NCBI RefSeq assembly: GCF_001646865.1
Contig: NZ_LRRB01000001.1
Location: 1 to 64,000, forward strand
Length of the DNA: 64,000 nt
DNA from: Aldersonia kunmingensis
GTDB taxonomy: Bacteria; Actinomycetota; Actinomycetes; Mycobacteriales; Mycobacteriaceae
Direction of reading: 5' to 3'
The notes beneath the pieces were generated by a model. The model saw only the letters and a program-made list of their open reading frames with translations, was not told the DNA's origin and searched no databases. Below are positions 19,523 to 28,201 of the stretch, one piece after another; positions within the stretch are counted from its first letter, which is position 1, and every line of letters starts with the position of its first letter. The position numbers and the translations under genes are program-made.

Positions 19523-20857
19523 ATGATAGGAGGCATGGCACTCCACTATCAGCACCTCGCTGAGCGGGTCCTCAGCCAGCGTGAACTGCAGCCCAATCTA
19601 TACGGCAGCATCGATTTCGAAGCGGTTCCCTATCGCCTGACCGTCGATGCGAGGGATGAATCCACCCTGCCGGGCTGGCTCGCAAAGCGAGAGCCGATCC
19701 TCCAGGACGCTCGTGTATTGGAGTTGATCAGCACGGCCACGATGCTCGGCGATGTCGTCGCCGATCCGTACGCGGCACTGGAACCGCAGTATGGGACGAA
19801 GACGCTGGTCAGCATGCTGAAACAAGCGTGCAGTGAGGGCGTCGATGCGGTACCGGGCGCACCGCCCGAGTTGCGCGCCTTCATCGCAGCGATGGAGGCC
19901 ACGCCCGAGTGGGTCGATATGGAGCTAGTGGAGGAGGGCGCTCGCCTGATGCGTCCGGGCGCGGCGTTCCTCGCCCCCTTCGCGACCCGCGGCGCATTTC
20001 TGGCGACGTTCACCAACACCTATGCCGCGCTCCCGATGGCTCTTACTGGAGCGCTCTCGGGTAAGCGCGCGGCGCGGCGCATCAACGAAACCTCGAACTT
20101 CTTCACGGTCACGACTCTGCCCGGCGCGCTCGAACGCTACGGGCTCGGCTTCGAAGCCGCCGCGATGGTGCGGCTGATGCACTCGATGGTGCGGTTCCAC
20201 GCCCTCACCCGACCGGGCGCGTGGGATTCCGAGGTTTACGGGATTCCGATTCCGCAAGTCGACCAGATGCCCGCCGGGCTGCTCAATATGTACGTCATCG
20301 CCTTGGGAGCATTGCGAAAGGGAAAAACGAACTTCTCCCGGCGCGAGCGCGCGATGCTCGAAATCGGCCGATACCGCTGCTTCCTCCTCGGACTGCCCGA
20401 GGAACTGCTTCCCACCAGCGCCGAAGACATCGTCCAGGTCTTCCATGCCCGCGCCGCGACATTGCGTGCCGGCTTCGACGACGCGACCTGTGGTGCGCTG
20501 GTCCGCTCCACCATGGAGGCGTACCTGCGGCCCGAGGAGACCTGGTTCGATCGCGCCGCCGACAGCGTCGAGCGCAGTTGGAGCAAGTTCACCTTTGTTC
20601 GGGCATTCGTCAACGGAGACCGGGGGAAGGGTGCGGCAATGGGTGTGCACCTGACCAACACCGATGTCGCAAAGGTTGCCGCTACGGCGCCGTTCATCCT
20701 CGGCCGGTTCGCGCTCGTCGAGGGTGCGTCACGGGTTCCGGTGATCCAAAATCCGGTCGACGACTACACCATCCGCATGATCCACAAGCGCCTCAAGACG
20801 TACGGCAATCCCGAATTCACAACGGATGCAAAGACTTACGCCCGGGCCAGCGCGTAG
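19523..20857 (+). CDS. Oxygenase MpaB/Lcp family protein (DUF2236)
   Basis: This 444-residue protein is related to the haem-dependent latex-clearing and mycophenolate MpaB family. Family features include MVRLMHSMVRFHAL followed by WDSEVYGIPIPQVDQ, and FRRER-like SRRERAMLEIGRY. Conserved histidines (MH and FHAL) could bind haem. No signal peptide is visible, so it is probably cytoplasmic, unlike secreted Lcp. The start is ambiguous: ATG 19523 has GAAGG three bases upstream, while ATG 19535 follows AGGAGG by only one base. The physiological substrate is unknown. Confidence 0.75.
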   Translation: MIGGMALHYQHLAERVLSQRELQPNLYGSIDFEAVPYRLTVDARDESTLPGWLAKREPILQDARVLELISTATMLGDVVADPYAALEPQYGTKTLVSMLKQACSEGVDAVPGAPPELRAFIAAMEATPEWVDMELVEEGARLMRPGAAFLAPFATRGAFLATFTNTYAALPMALTGALSGKRAARRINETSNFFTVTTLPGALERYGLGFEAAAMVRLMHSMVRFHALTRPGAWDSEVYGIPIPQVDQMPAGLLNMYVIALGALRKGKTNFSRRERAMLEIGRYRCFLLGLPEELLPTSAEDIVQVFHARAATLRAGFDDATCGALVRSTMEAYLRPEETWFDRAADSVERSWSKFTFVRAFVNGDRGKGAAMGVHLTNTDVAKVAATAPFILGRFALVEGASRVPVIQNPVDDYTIRMIHKRLKTYGNPEFTTDAKTYARASA

Positions 20858-20872
20858 GGGCTCGACACCTGG

Positions 20873-20890
20873 CTCACTGCGGTGAGTTTT
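20873..20890 (+). terminator. Weak hairpin with T run after the MpaB-like gene
   Basis: CTCAC-TGCG-GTGAG followed immediately by TTTT starts 16 bases beyond the stop codon. The 5-bp stem is short, so this is a weak intrinsic terminator at best. Confidence 0.4.
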
Positions 20891-21006
20891 CTCCATCCAG
20901 CGCCACAGTTATCGCGTACGCCGTTGACGCGAGGGTTTCATATCCGCGCATAGCGCTTGGTGAAATTCGGCTGACCAGGTGTGGTCGGCGGGCGTAGCCT
21001 CGCGGC

Positions 21007-21573
21007 GTGGCAGTGGGAATCGAGGACTTGAAACGTTCGAGCGATGCCGTGGGTGCCGTAATCGCCCGCATCGACGAGAACCAGTGGGATTTGCCGACAC
21101 CCTGTACGGAATGGAATGTGCGGGACCTCGTGAGTCATTTGGTGTTCGGTAATCGCGTATTCGTGGCGCGGCTCTCCGGCGACGAAATGCCCGACCGGCA
21201 TGCCGATCAGCTCGGTGACGATGCCGCGGCCGCGTATGTCGATACGGCCGCTGACCTGCTGGACGCGCTGCGGCCGGAGGGCGTATTGGAACGCAGGTAC
21301 CCCGGCCCGCTTGGAGTGATCACGGGCCTCGAGACGTTGCAGATCCGGCTCTACGATCTGCTGGCACACGGCTGGGATCTCGAGCAGGCAACCGGCCTAC
21401 CCGTTGACCTTCCCGAAGACGCCGCGGCCGAGTCGCTGGAGTTCGTCCGCGGGCAGTTGGCGACCGCGCCACGCACCGGGAGATTCGCCGAGCCGCAGCT
21501 CGTCCCCGATACAGCTCCGGCGATCGACCGGCTCGCCGCGTTCCTGGGCCGCCAGCCGAAGGTCGATCAATAG
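21007..21573 (+). CDS. TIGR03086-type metal-binding protein (DinB/mycothiol-dependent isomerase fold)
   Basis: This 188-residue helical protein has the family opening seen in TIGR03086 proteins (QWDLPTPCTEWNVRDLVSHL), with the first His of the metal site in SHLVFGN. A second histidine-bearing segment reads RLYDLLAHGWDLEQATG. The fold is shared with mycothiol-dependent maleylpyruvate isomerase and DinB proteins. Mycothiol is the actinobacterial thiol, consistent with the proposed host. The exact reaction is unknown. The start GTG 21007 lacks a strong ribosome site. Confidence 0.8.
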   Translation: MAVGIEDLKRSSDAVGAVIARIDENQWDLPTPCTEWNVRDLVSHLVFGNRVFVARLSGDEMPDRHADQLGDDAAAAYVDTAADLLDALRPEGVLERRYPGPLGVITGLETLQIRLYDLLAHGWDLEQATGLPVDLPEDAAAESLEFVRGQLATAPRTGRFAEPQLVPDTAPAIDRLAAFLGRQPKVDQ

Positions 21574-21590
21574 CGCTGTGCTTCAGCGGG

Positions 21591-23177
21591 TTATCCGGTG
21601 CGCGATCGGTTCCTCGCTTCGAGCACGGCCATCGCGGCGTTGTGGCCGCCGATACCGCTCACTGCGCCGCCGCGCACCGCGCCTGACCCGCACAACAGGA
21701 TGCCGTCGTATCCCGAGTCGACGCCCCACCCCCTCGCGGGGGTGCCGAGATCGGCATCGTCCTCGGCGAACGGCCAGGCCAGCGGGCCGTGGAAGATATT
21801 GCCGCCCGGCATATTGAGCGCCTGTTCGATGTCGAGCGTGGTCTTGGTCTCGATGCAGGGCTTGCCTTGCGCATCGGTGAGAACGACATCCTCGATCGGC
21901 TCGGCGAGCACCGAGTTCACCGAGTCGAGGACCGCCCTTTCCATGCGGGCGCGCTGGCCATCGTTGGTCGCCGCGGTGACCAGGCGATCCGGGACGTGCA
22001 GGCCGAATACCGTAAGCGTATGGGCACCTGCGGCATTCAGCTCGTCGCCGAGGATGGATGGGTCGGTGATCGAATGACAGTAGATCTCGCAGGGCATGGG
22101 CGCCGGTAACTGTCCTGCCGCGGCTGTCTGGTACGCCTGCTCGAGCTGGGTGAAGGACTCGTTTATATGTAGCGTCCCGCCGAACGCGGCGGCCGGGTCG
22201 AGGCTCGAATCTCGCAGCGCTGGGAGGCGCCCGAGCAACAGGTTCACCTTCACCTGACAACCTTCGGGCCGGGTGGACGGCCGCGTCTCGGCCATCAGGC
22301 GGGCGAGCACGTGTGGTGCCACGTTGACGAGGACGTGGTGCGCTGCCACACGTCGCTCGGCGCCGTTATGGGTGTAGTGCACGACTGCGCCCGGTTCGAT
22401 GGCGGTCACCTCGGCGCCGGTGTGGATCTCGGCGCCCGAGGCAGCGGCCGCCCTGGCGAGCTGGTCGGTGACGGTGCCCATGCCGCCGACGGGCACGTCC
22501 CAATCGCCGGTTCCGCCGCCGATGACGTGGTACAGAAAGCAGCGGTTCTGGACCAGGTTCGCCTCGTGTGCGGCGGCGAACGTGCCGATCAGCCCATCCG
22601 TGAGGACAACGCCGCGCACCAGGTCGTCGGTAAGACGGCCGGTGACGAATTCCCCGAGAGGGCGCTCGAACAGCGCGCTCCACAACTCGTCGTCGCCGAG
22701 CCGAGCCCGCGTTTCGCTGCGAGTGCGCAACGGCTCGGTCATGGACGGCCAGAGCGTGGCTGCGACCCGTCCCGTGTCCGCATAGAGCTCGGCAAACGCG
22801 GCGGCATCGCGCCCCGCGCCGATGCGTTGGAACGAGGCGTGGGTCACTTCGGGATCGCCGCGATCGATGAGCAGTCCGCGCCCGTTCCCGGCGGGAACGG
22901 GCGTATAGGAGGAATACCGCCGACGTACGAACCGCAGGTCGAGTCCGAGGTCGTCGATGATGCGCCGGGGCAGCAAGCTCACCAGGTAGGAGTAGCGCGA
23001 CAGTCGAGCGTCGCGCCCGACGAACGGGCGCGCACTGACCGCTGCGCCTCCGATCGTGTTCAGCCGCTCGAGGACGACGACCGATAGGCCCGCCCTGGCG
23101 AGATACGCGGCGGCGGTGAGGCCGTTGTGCCCGCCCCCGACAACAACCACGTCACGGGTACCGGTGTAGCCGGCCAT
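21591..23177 (-). CDS. FAD-dependent oxidoreductase, phytoene-desaturase/PYROXD2-like
   Basis: This 528-residue flavoprotein opens with a dinucleotide-binding fold (VVVGGGHNGLTAAAYLA, then VVVLERLNTIGGAA). It ends with a C-terminal FAD motif containing DGILLCGSGAVRGGAVSGIG. The overall pattern is that of the CrtI-like group that includes PYROXD2. No carotenoid genes are nearby, so a role in carotenoid synthesis is not supported. The C-terminus faces the TIGR03086 gene with a 17-base gap. ATG 23177 is the only reasonable start. Confidence 0.88.
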   Translation of the reverse strand: MAGYTGTRDVVVVGGGHNGLTAAAYLARAGLSVVVLERLNTIGGAAVSARPFVGRDARLSRYSYLVSLLPRRIIDDLGLDLRFVRRRYSSYTPVPAGNGRGLLIDRGDPEVTHASFQRIGAGRDAAAFAELYADTGRVAATLWPSMTEPLRTRSETRARLGDDELWSALFERPLGEFVTGRLTDDLVRGVVLTDGLIGTFAAAHEANLVQNRCFLYHVIGGGTGDWDVPVGGMGTVTDQLARAAAASGAEIHTGAEVTAIEPGAVVHYTHNGAERRVAAHHVLVNVAPHVLARLMAETRPSTRPEGCQVKVNLLLGRLPALRDSSLDPAAAFGGTLHINESFTQLEQAYQTAAAGQLPAPMPCEIYCHSITDPSILGDELNAAGAHTLTVFGLHVPDRLVTAATNDGQRARMERAVLDSVNSVLAEPIEDVVLTDAQGKPCIETKTTLDIEQALNMPGGNIFHGPLAWPFAEDDADLGTPARGWGVDSGYDGILLCGSGAVRGGAVSGIGGHNAAMAVLEARNRSRTG

Positions 23178-23480
23178 GGAATCATCGTGTCATTCACAAG
23201 AGATATTGGCGACGGCAGTGGTAAGCACATGGCCACCCGAACGTTTCCACAAGCCACGAGAGCTGGACCGATCTCGGGTCGGACGTGCTGCCGAGCCTGT
23301 GTACTGGATGGGTGGCATGGCAGTAAACGCCGGGATCGAGCGACTGGTATCCGGTTCGGCATCATCGCCGTAGATACGTGGCAGAAGCGGTCGTCCCGAT
23401 ACGATGCATTGCTCGCGGCAAAGGCCGAAATTGTCGGCTCCGGCTGAATATTGAGCAGCCTGCTCCGGGGCGGGTTCTAG
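23178..23480. other. Gap upstream of the flavoprotein gene
   Basis: No supportable gene is seen. A plus-strand open frame of 106 codons (23127-23447) overlaps the flavoprotein 5' end, lacks a ribosome site and matches no family I know. The stretch lies at the boundary between the conserved left part and the insertion-sequence remnants. Confidence 0.5.
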
Positions 23481-23945
23481 TCAACGTCGCAACGCGGACC
23501 GTTTCTCCGATCGTAGTAGAGCGGTGAACAGCTCTGCTGGGCACCGGTTCTGAAGGACGAGCCGCGGCCGGAAGTTGAGCTCGTTCTCCACGGCCAGCAG
23601 ATGCTCCGGAGTGTGGATACTGAGGTTGGTTCCCTTCGGGAAGTAGTCGCGCAGCAAGCCAGTGTTCTCGTTCGAGCCGCGTTGCCATGGGGACCGAGAG
23701 TCACAGAAGTAGACCGGCACGCCCAACGATTGCGTGATTGTGGTGTGGCGGGCCATTTCTGTGCCCTGATCCCAGGTGATCGAGCGCAGCAGCGTCGCCG
23801 GCAGATCGCTCATCCGTTCGCACAACGCGGTGTGCAGGGTCTCGCCGTCGCGCGAGGGAAGGTGCAGGAGCCGGACCGTGCGGGTCTGGCGCTCGACGAG
23901 GGTGCCGATCGCAGATGCCTGATCCTTGCCGATTATCAAGTCCCC
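23481..23945 (-). pseudogene. IS30-family transposase, C-terminal remnant
   Basis: About 155 residues of the IS30 catalytic core remain: GDLIIGKDQASAIGTLVERQ with the first catalytic Asp, TWDQGTEMARH with the second, and SPWQRGSNENTGLLRDYFPK with the catalytic Glu. The N-terminal DNA-binding half is missing, because upstream of GDLI the sequence no longer resembles the family. One residue is lost in the usual ENTNGLLRDYF motif. No terminal inverted repeats are obvious, so it is a dead fragment. Confidence 0.85.
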
Positions 23946-24192
23946 TTCCTTACGTTGGAGCGGTGGGCGGAATCCGGGCCGGACGGAGGTCTGGATCGCT
24001 CTCCTTGGGACAGCGGGTATGGCTGAGGTCTCCCTGCCGCTCGACGGCTCACTGGGAATGGCCGCCCGCTGTCCTGCTGTCAGCTCGACCGCTCATTGAG
24101 ACTCGCGCACAGATCGTTGGGTAAGGACGTGCCGGCGTGGCTGACAGACAAGGAACGCCCACTCGTAAGGACGACGACCTGTAGGGGACTAC

Positions 24193-24345
24193 GTGAGCGG
24201 ACTGTGGGCGGGGATCGATGCGGGGAAGCGGGCCCATCACTGCGTGGTGCTGAATGCGGCCGGCACTGCGGTCTTCTCCCAGAGGAGCGACAACGACGAG
24301 AGCGCCCTGCTTGACCGAGCAATTACATTCTTGGAGGCACGGTTT
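24193..24345 (+). pseudogene. IS110-family transposase, N-terminal remnant
   Basis: Starting with GTG 24193, about 50 codons match the IS110 DEDD transposase N-terminus: LWAGIDAGKRAHHCVVLN carries the first acidic residue, followed by NDESALLDRAITFLEA. The similarity then stops. The C-terminal part of an IS110 transposase, in the same orientation, is found about 1 kb downstream beyond a glutamine amidotransferase gene. The two pieces may come from one element. Confidence 0.8.
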
Positions 24346-24415
24346 CGCTGCAGCGGGTCGTTAGATTTCAGAGTTCTCTTGAAGCTGCGGGCAGGTTTGC
24401 TGTCGCCACTTCCGA

Positions 24416-25183
24416 TCACGATCTGTTTCCGTGCTTAAGCGGTCGCCGGTACCGTTCGACGAAGTTTCGCAGGATGATCGGGGGAGAGACCACCGATCGT
24501 TGTCGCGCATCGGCTTTCAGTGTTTCTGCGGTCTCGGGGTCAAAGTAGCCGTGACCGCTGTACGCGTCGATCCGGGTGCACAGCCCGTCGACGTCCAGTT
24601 CTGGATGGAACTGCGTCGCATATGCGTTGCGTCCCACTCGAAACGCCTGCACCGGGCACGCCGTCGACGACGCCAGAGGAACCGCGCCGCGCGGCAACTC
24701 GGTCACGGCCTCCTTGTGTCCGCCGTAGGCATCGAACTCGCGAGGCATGCCGGTGAACAAGTGATCTTCAGCGCCCGCGTCGGTGAGACTGACGGTGACT
24801 GCGCCCACCGGCTCGCTGTAGGTCGCATCGATACGTGCACCGATCGCGGCGCCGAGCGTCCCCACGCCGTAGCAGCAACCCAGAAACGGGAAGTCCTGCT
24901 CGATAGTGGCGCCGATCAGGCCGACCAGCTCGCGTTCCACCCGCAGCTGGGTGGGACTCTTCTGATCATCGCTGACGTTGTATGGCCCGCCGCCGAGCAC
25001 GATGCCGGACCAGTCGCCGAGCTCGATGGGACCCAGTTCCTGATCGGTGAGGACGATACGCCGCAGACCCGCGTCGTCGAGGTCGGCGAAGCGCATGATC
25101 GCGGCATACTCGTCGTCTGCTGCCACTTCGTCCTCGCGGATGCTGAGCAGCAGAAACGGGGCATGATCGGTGTTCGTACCCAA
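24416..25183 (-). CDS. Class I glutamine amidotransferase domain protein
   Basis: This 255-residue protein is related to the glutaminase domain of GMP synthase. The nucleophile elbow is FLGCCYGVG and the catalytic His-Glu pair lies in QFHPELDVDG. VLGGGPYNV forms the expected oxyanion strand. It is a stand-alone amidotransferase of the YfeJ/gamma-glutamyl-hydrolase type rather than a full GMP synthase. The start TTG 25183 is chosen because GGGAAGGG lies 6 bases upstream. It sits between two halves of an IS110 transposase and appears intact, so it may have arrived with, or been captured by, mobile-element activity. Confidence 0.85.
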   Translation of the reverse strand: MGTNTDHAPFLLLSIREDEVAADDEYAAIMRFADLDDAGLRRIVLTDQELGPIELGDWSGIVLGGGPYNVSDDQKSPTQLRVERELVGLIGATIEQDFPFLGCCYGVGTLGAAIGARIDATYSEPVGAVTVSLTDAGAEDHLFTGMPREFDAYGGHKEAVTELPRGAVPLASSTACPVQAFRVGRNAYATQFHPELDVDGLCTRIDAYSGHGYFDPETAETLKADARQRSVVSPPIILRNFVERYRRPLKHGNRS

Positions 25184-25360
25184 CGGATGCCCTTCCCATC
25201 GGTGCCGAATGGGACATTACCGATCGGGTCGGGCAGATTGGTTGAACTCGAGGATTCGCCCGGGGCTGGCCGGTATGAGGAGGCTGGGGCCTCGCCACAT
25301 GTGAACGTGGGTTGCCGTCAGGAATCAGGACCTGGCCGGTAGAGCCACAGATGTGGATGG

Positions 25361-25735
25361 CTCGCGGTCGAGATCGGGGATTGGGACCGGTCGACCGGTC
25401 GTTCGATCGGCGCCTACCTCGGTCTCGTCCCGACGGAGTATTTCTCGGGCGCCTCCCGCTCGCAGGGCCCCATCACCAAGACCGGCAACAGCCATGCCCA
25501 CCGGCTGCTGATCGAGGCGGCCTGGCATCACCGCCAGCCCTATCGCCCCGGCACCGATCTGCGTCGCCGTTGGGACGCCGCCAGCCCGGCGGCACGGGCT
25601 CGCGGTCAGGCAGCAAACCGGCGGCCGCACCGACGGTGGCAGAACTTCGAGGCCCGCAAGAAGCGTCCCGTGGTGGCCAACCCCGCCATCGCCCGGGAAC
25701 TGGCCGGCTGGTGCTGGTCTTTTGCCGGTGCTCGA
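25361..25735 (+). pseudogene. IS110-family transposase, C-terminal remnant
   Basis: The frame with codons in phase with 25361 shows the IS116/IS110/IS902 C-terminal domain. AVEIGDWDRSTGRSIGAYLG is followed by LVPTEYFSGASRSQG, ITKTGNSHAHRLLIEAAWHH and a final RELAGWCWSFAG. The catalytic Ser lies in the EYFSGAS region. A stop at 25340-25342 closes the frame upstream, so no N-terminal domain is attached. It is non-functional alone. Confidence 0.85.
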
Positions 25736-26036
25736 CACCTGAGACCGGCACATAACCGTCCGAACGAACCGAGCCGATGGCGGCAGCGCCTGGGAGCGAC
25801 CGGCGAACGCCCTATGAGCAATTCGTTTGTCCTGCAATCCAGTAACGCTCGACTCTAGACCTGCGGTCCGCTCCAGCAGAAGAGTCCGTTCCTGCGGTGA
25901 CCAACCCGCGCATATCAGACTTAACGACGCGTCGATCACGACACGCTCGCCGCCCGCGAAGTCTCGTTCGGTCAAACGGAAGCGGCGTTCCCGGCGACGG
26001 CCGAGGACGCCGCTTCCCCTGCCCACTTGACAAACT
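25736..26036. other. Gap after the IS110 remnant
   Basis: No gene is supported. The sequence probably contains the right flank of the IS110 element, but no terminus could be fixed. It ends at the start of similarity to the degraded acyl-CoA ligase. Confidence 0.5.
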
Positions 26037-27040
26037 TCACTCCATATCAGGCGTGCGTTCGTGGTGCCGCTCGCGCAGCACGCCCTTCAAGAACTTGCCG
26101 CTCGGATTCTTCGGAAGATCGGAAGTAAACGCGATGGATTTCGGAATCTTTTAAGGCGCGAGCCGCGTCCGGCAATGGGTGGTGATCGCGTGTGTGTCGA
26201 TCGCGGCACCGTCGGCGATGACGACGGTCGTTGCGACGGCCTCGATCCAGCGGTCGTCCGGAACGCCATACACCCCGACCTCATGGATTTCGGGTAGCTC
26301 GTACAGCACCCCTTCGACTTCCCGCGTCGCGACGTTCTCGCCGCCCGTCTTCATCATGTCCTTCTTGCGATCGACGACCCACAGGAATCCGTCCGAGTCG
26401 AAGTAGCCCAGATCGTCGGAATGGAACCATCCGCCGGCGAATGCTTCCGCGGTCGTCTCCGGCAGGTTGTCGTAGCCGAGGGTGGCGTGCGGCCTGCGGT
26501 GCACGATTTCACCGACAGTTCCGCCGGGAAGCGGCGCGTCGTCGCCGACGATCGCGGTCTCGACATTGATGCCGCCCGGCCTGCACAGCCCGGCCGCTCA
26601 TCCTGTTCCGACGGCGGGAACACTGTGGCGAGCGAGCCCATCTCGGTCTGCCCGTTGAAGTTACACAGCTCCAGCGCTGGGAAGCGCTGACGGAGTTGGC
26701 GCAGTACCTCGACGGGAAGCGCAGACGCCCGTAATAGCCCTTCCGCAACGACGGGATGGTGCGACTGTCGCCTTCCAACTCATGCAGCAACGCGATCCAT
26801 ACAGTGGGAGGGCAGAAGAGGTTGGTCGCGCCATAGCGCTCGACGGCAGCGAGGATCGCGGCGGGATCGGGTCGGTCGAGAATGATGCTGGTCGCGCCGA
26901 GGTAGATGTCGGTGATGAGAAAGTTGTCGAGCTGCGCGCAGTGGTACAGCGGCAGCGATGAACTTCGATATCTTCGACGACCAACGCCGCGGGCGTGCAG
27001 TCGGCGAGGAGGTAGGCGATCTCATCCGCGGTCAGCATGA
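26037..27040 (-). pseudogene. Degenerate copy of the acyl-CoA ligase at 29213-30778
   Basis: On the minus strand, pieces of translation match the intact ligase closely but fall in different frames. MLTADEIAYLLADCTPAALV opens it; KKDMMKTGGENVATREVEGV and DDRWIEAVATTVVIADGAA are visible later. A stop after HCRTRLAP is followed, out of frame, by KIPKSIAFTSDLPKNPSGKF. The N-terminal 100 residues and about 80 residues after VVED are missing. Several frameshifts make it clearly dead. It is the first of four consecutive fragments homologous to genes at 29.2-37.4 kb. Confidence 0.88.
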
Positions 27041-27172
27041 ATTGATCGATACGCCGATCGGGGCGTGGGTCGTGTCAACTACTTTGGAGCGCAAGGCAAT
27101 CCAATGATCCGAGCCGTACAGCTGCTGCCCGAACGAGCCCCGCATCGACGATGCCGCACCGAGCAACACCGC
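27041..27172 (-). pseudogene. Fragment of the LuxR regulator (C-terminal third)
   Basis: The translated fragment LLGAASSMRGSFGQQLYGSD followed by HWIALRSKVVDTTHAPIG matches the intact regulator at about 34796-34920 (LLGAASSMWGSFGQQLYGSE). Similarity ends abruptly on both sides. Relative to the neighbouring ligase fragment it has the opposite arrangement to the intact locus, so the segment was rearranged as well as truncated. Confidence 0.8.
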
Positions 27173-27262
27173 CGACGGGCAGGGGCCATCATCGACTCCG
27201 TCGATGTGGACGTCCGCGAGCTGCAGTCGCTCGAGAATGCGGTTGCACAGGGCATCTCCGCC
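27170..27262 (+). pseudogene. Chimeric fragment: LuxR N-terminus joined to SDR interior
   Basis: RRAGAIIDSVDVDVREL corresponds to RRVGTITDSVDADVREL in the N-terminal part of the LuxR regulator (about 32750-32800). It runs directly into QSLENAVAQGIS, which matches DLQSLENVVAEGIA of the SDR at 35297-36133. The shared DVRxL stretch may be where recombination joined the two. Confidence 0.65.
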
Positions 27263-27560
27263 TTCGTAGACGTATGCCTGCGCCGCGCAGTACAGCGCTT
27301 CGTCGCGTGCGAAGTCGTGCCGGAACAGGTCCGAATCGCCAACACCGTGGGATATCCGGGCCGGACCTTGTTGGCGACGATGCCCGCGATCTCCTGGAGT
27401 GCGCGTTCGGCGAGGCTCAACGCGACCGGCGCATGGCCGCCGACGCCATGCCGAGCAACCCGAGCTGGTAAACCGGTTCCGGGCGAGCGGGTGTGGTCGA
27501 GAAGGTCTCCATGGTGTGCCGGTCAGGCACGAAGCAGTTCTCCACCGCACGGAGTGAGGT
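27263..27560 (-). pseudogene. Fragment of the flavin monooxygenase-like gene
   Basis: Translations in two frames match the intact gene at 36172-37365. VENCFVPDRHTMETFSTTPA and PEPVYQLGLLGM are in one frame, LAERALQEIAGIVANKVRPG in another. A frameshift lies near 27420 and both ends are missing. Nucleotide similarity to 36440-36740 is evident by eye. Confidence 0.85.
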
Positions 27561-27604
27561 TCGCGACATCTCCGAACGACCTGCTTTCCTCGCCGCGCAC
27601 GCTA

Positions 27605-27643
27605 TTGACAAAAGATGTTTTTACGTAAAGACTTCTTTTTGTT
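27605..27643 (+). promoter_or_regulatory. Promoter/operator of the arsR gene
   Basis: TTGACA at 27605-27610 is a good -35 match, but no clear -10 lies at the right distance. The AT-rich segment centres on the perfect palindrome TTTACGTAAA (27620-27629), flanked by AAAAGA and TCTTTT arms. It directly abuts the ATG at 27644, so the regulator probably represses itself. The transcript may have little or no leader. Confidence 0.5.
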
Positions 27644-28201
27644 ATGAGGGACGTTGTCTACCTCGATCAGATCGAGCAGGCCGAGGCCCTGCTCAAGCCG
27701 CAGCGGATCGAAGTGTTGCGGCAGCTCGCCGAACCCCGGTCGTGCACCGAGGTTGCGGTCGAGCTCGACCAGACCCCGCAGCGGGTCTACTACCACGTGA
27801 AGGTGCTACTGACGGCCGGCCTGGTTCGTCAGGTGGCCGAACGTCGGGTGCGCGGGATCACCGAGGGGATCTACCAGGCGGCCGGGCGGTCGTACTGGCT
27901 GTCACCGAGCTTGGTGGGCCGAATCGGGTTGCGGCAGAAGCGCGATCGGCTGAGCCTGGGCTACCTGCTGGACCTGATGGAGGACGTGCAGGCCGACATC
28001 GCCGCGCTCGACCTCACCAGGCCCGACCTGCCCTCGATAGGCGTATCCGGGGAGATCAGGGTGCGCCCGGAGCAGCGCGCGGCGTTCCTCGAAGAGTTGC
28101 AGCAGACATTGCAGGACCTGTTCACCCGCTACGGCGGTGCCGATGGCGACGCATTCCGCATGGCCGTCGCCTGCTATCCGAAGGGAGATTCAAATGATTG
28201 A
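27644..28201 (+). CDS. ArsR-family winged-helix regulator
   Basis: This 185-residue protein has an N-terminal ArsR/HTH_20 domain: LLKPQRIEVLRQLAEPRSCT, then VELDQTPQRVYYHVKVL containing the recognition helix, and the wing GLVRQVAERRVRGI. The C-terminal half is helical and of unknown ligand. No metal-binding CxC motif is seen, so it is not a metal sensor of the classic type. It overlaps the next gene by 8 bases. ArsR-SRPBCC pairs are common, and the regulator usually controls the SRPBCC partner. Confidence 0.85.
   Translation: MRDVVYLDQIEQAEALLKPQRIEVLRQLAEPRSCTEVAVELDQTPQRVYYHVKVLLTAGLVRQVAERRVRGITEGIYQAAGRSYWLSPSLVGRIGLRQKRDRLSLGYLLDLMEDVQADIAALDLTRPDLPSIGVSGEIRVRPEQRAAFLEELQQTLQDLFTRYGGADGDAFRMAVACYPKGDSND

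Noticed and set aside
23127-23447. Small plus-strand gene upstream of the IS30 remnant
   Set aside because: It overlaps the 5' end of the flavoprotein gene, lacks a ribosome site and matches nothing recognisable.
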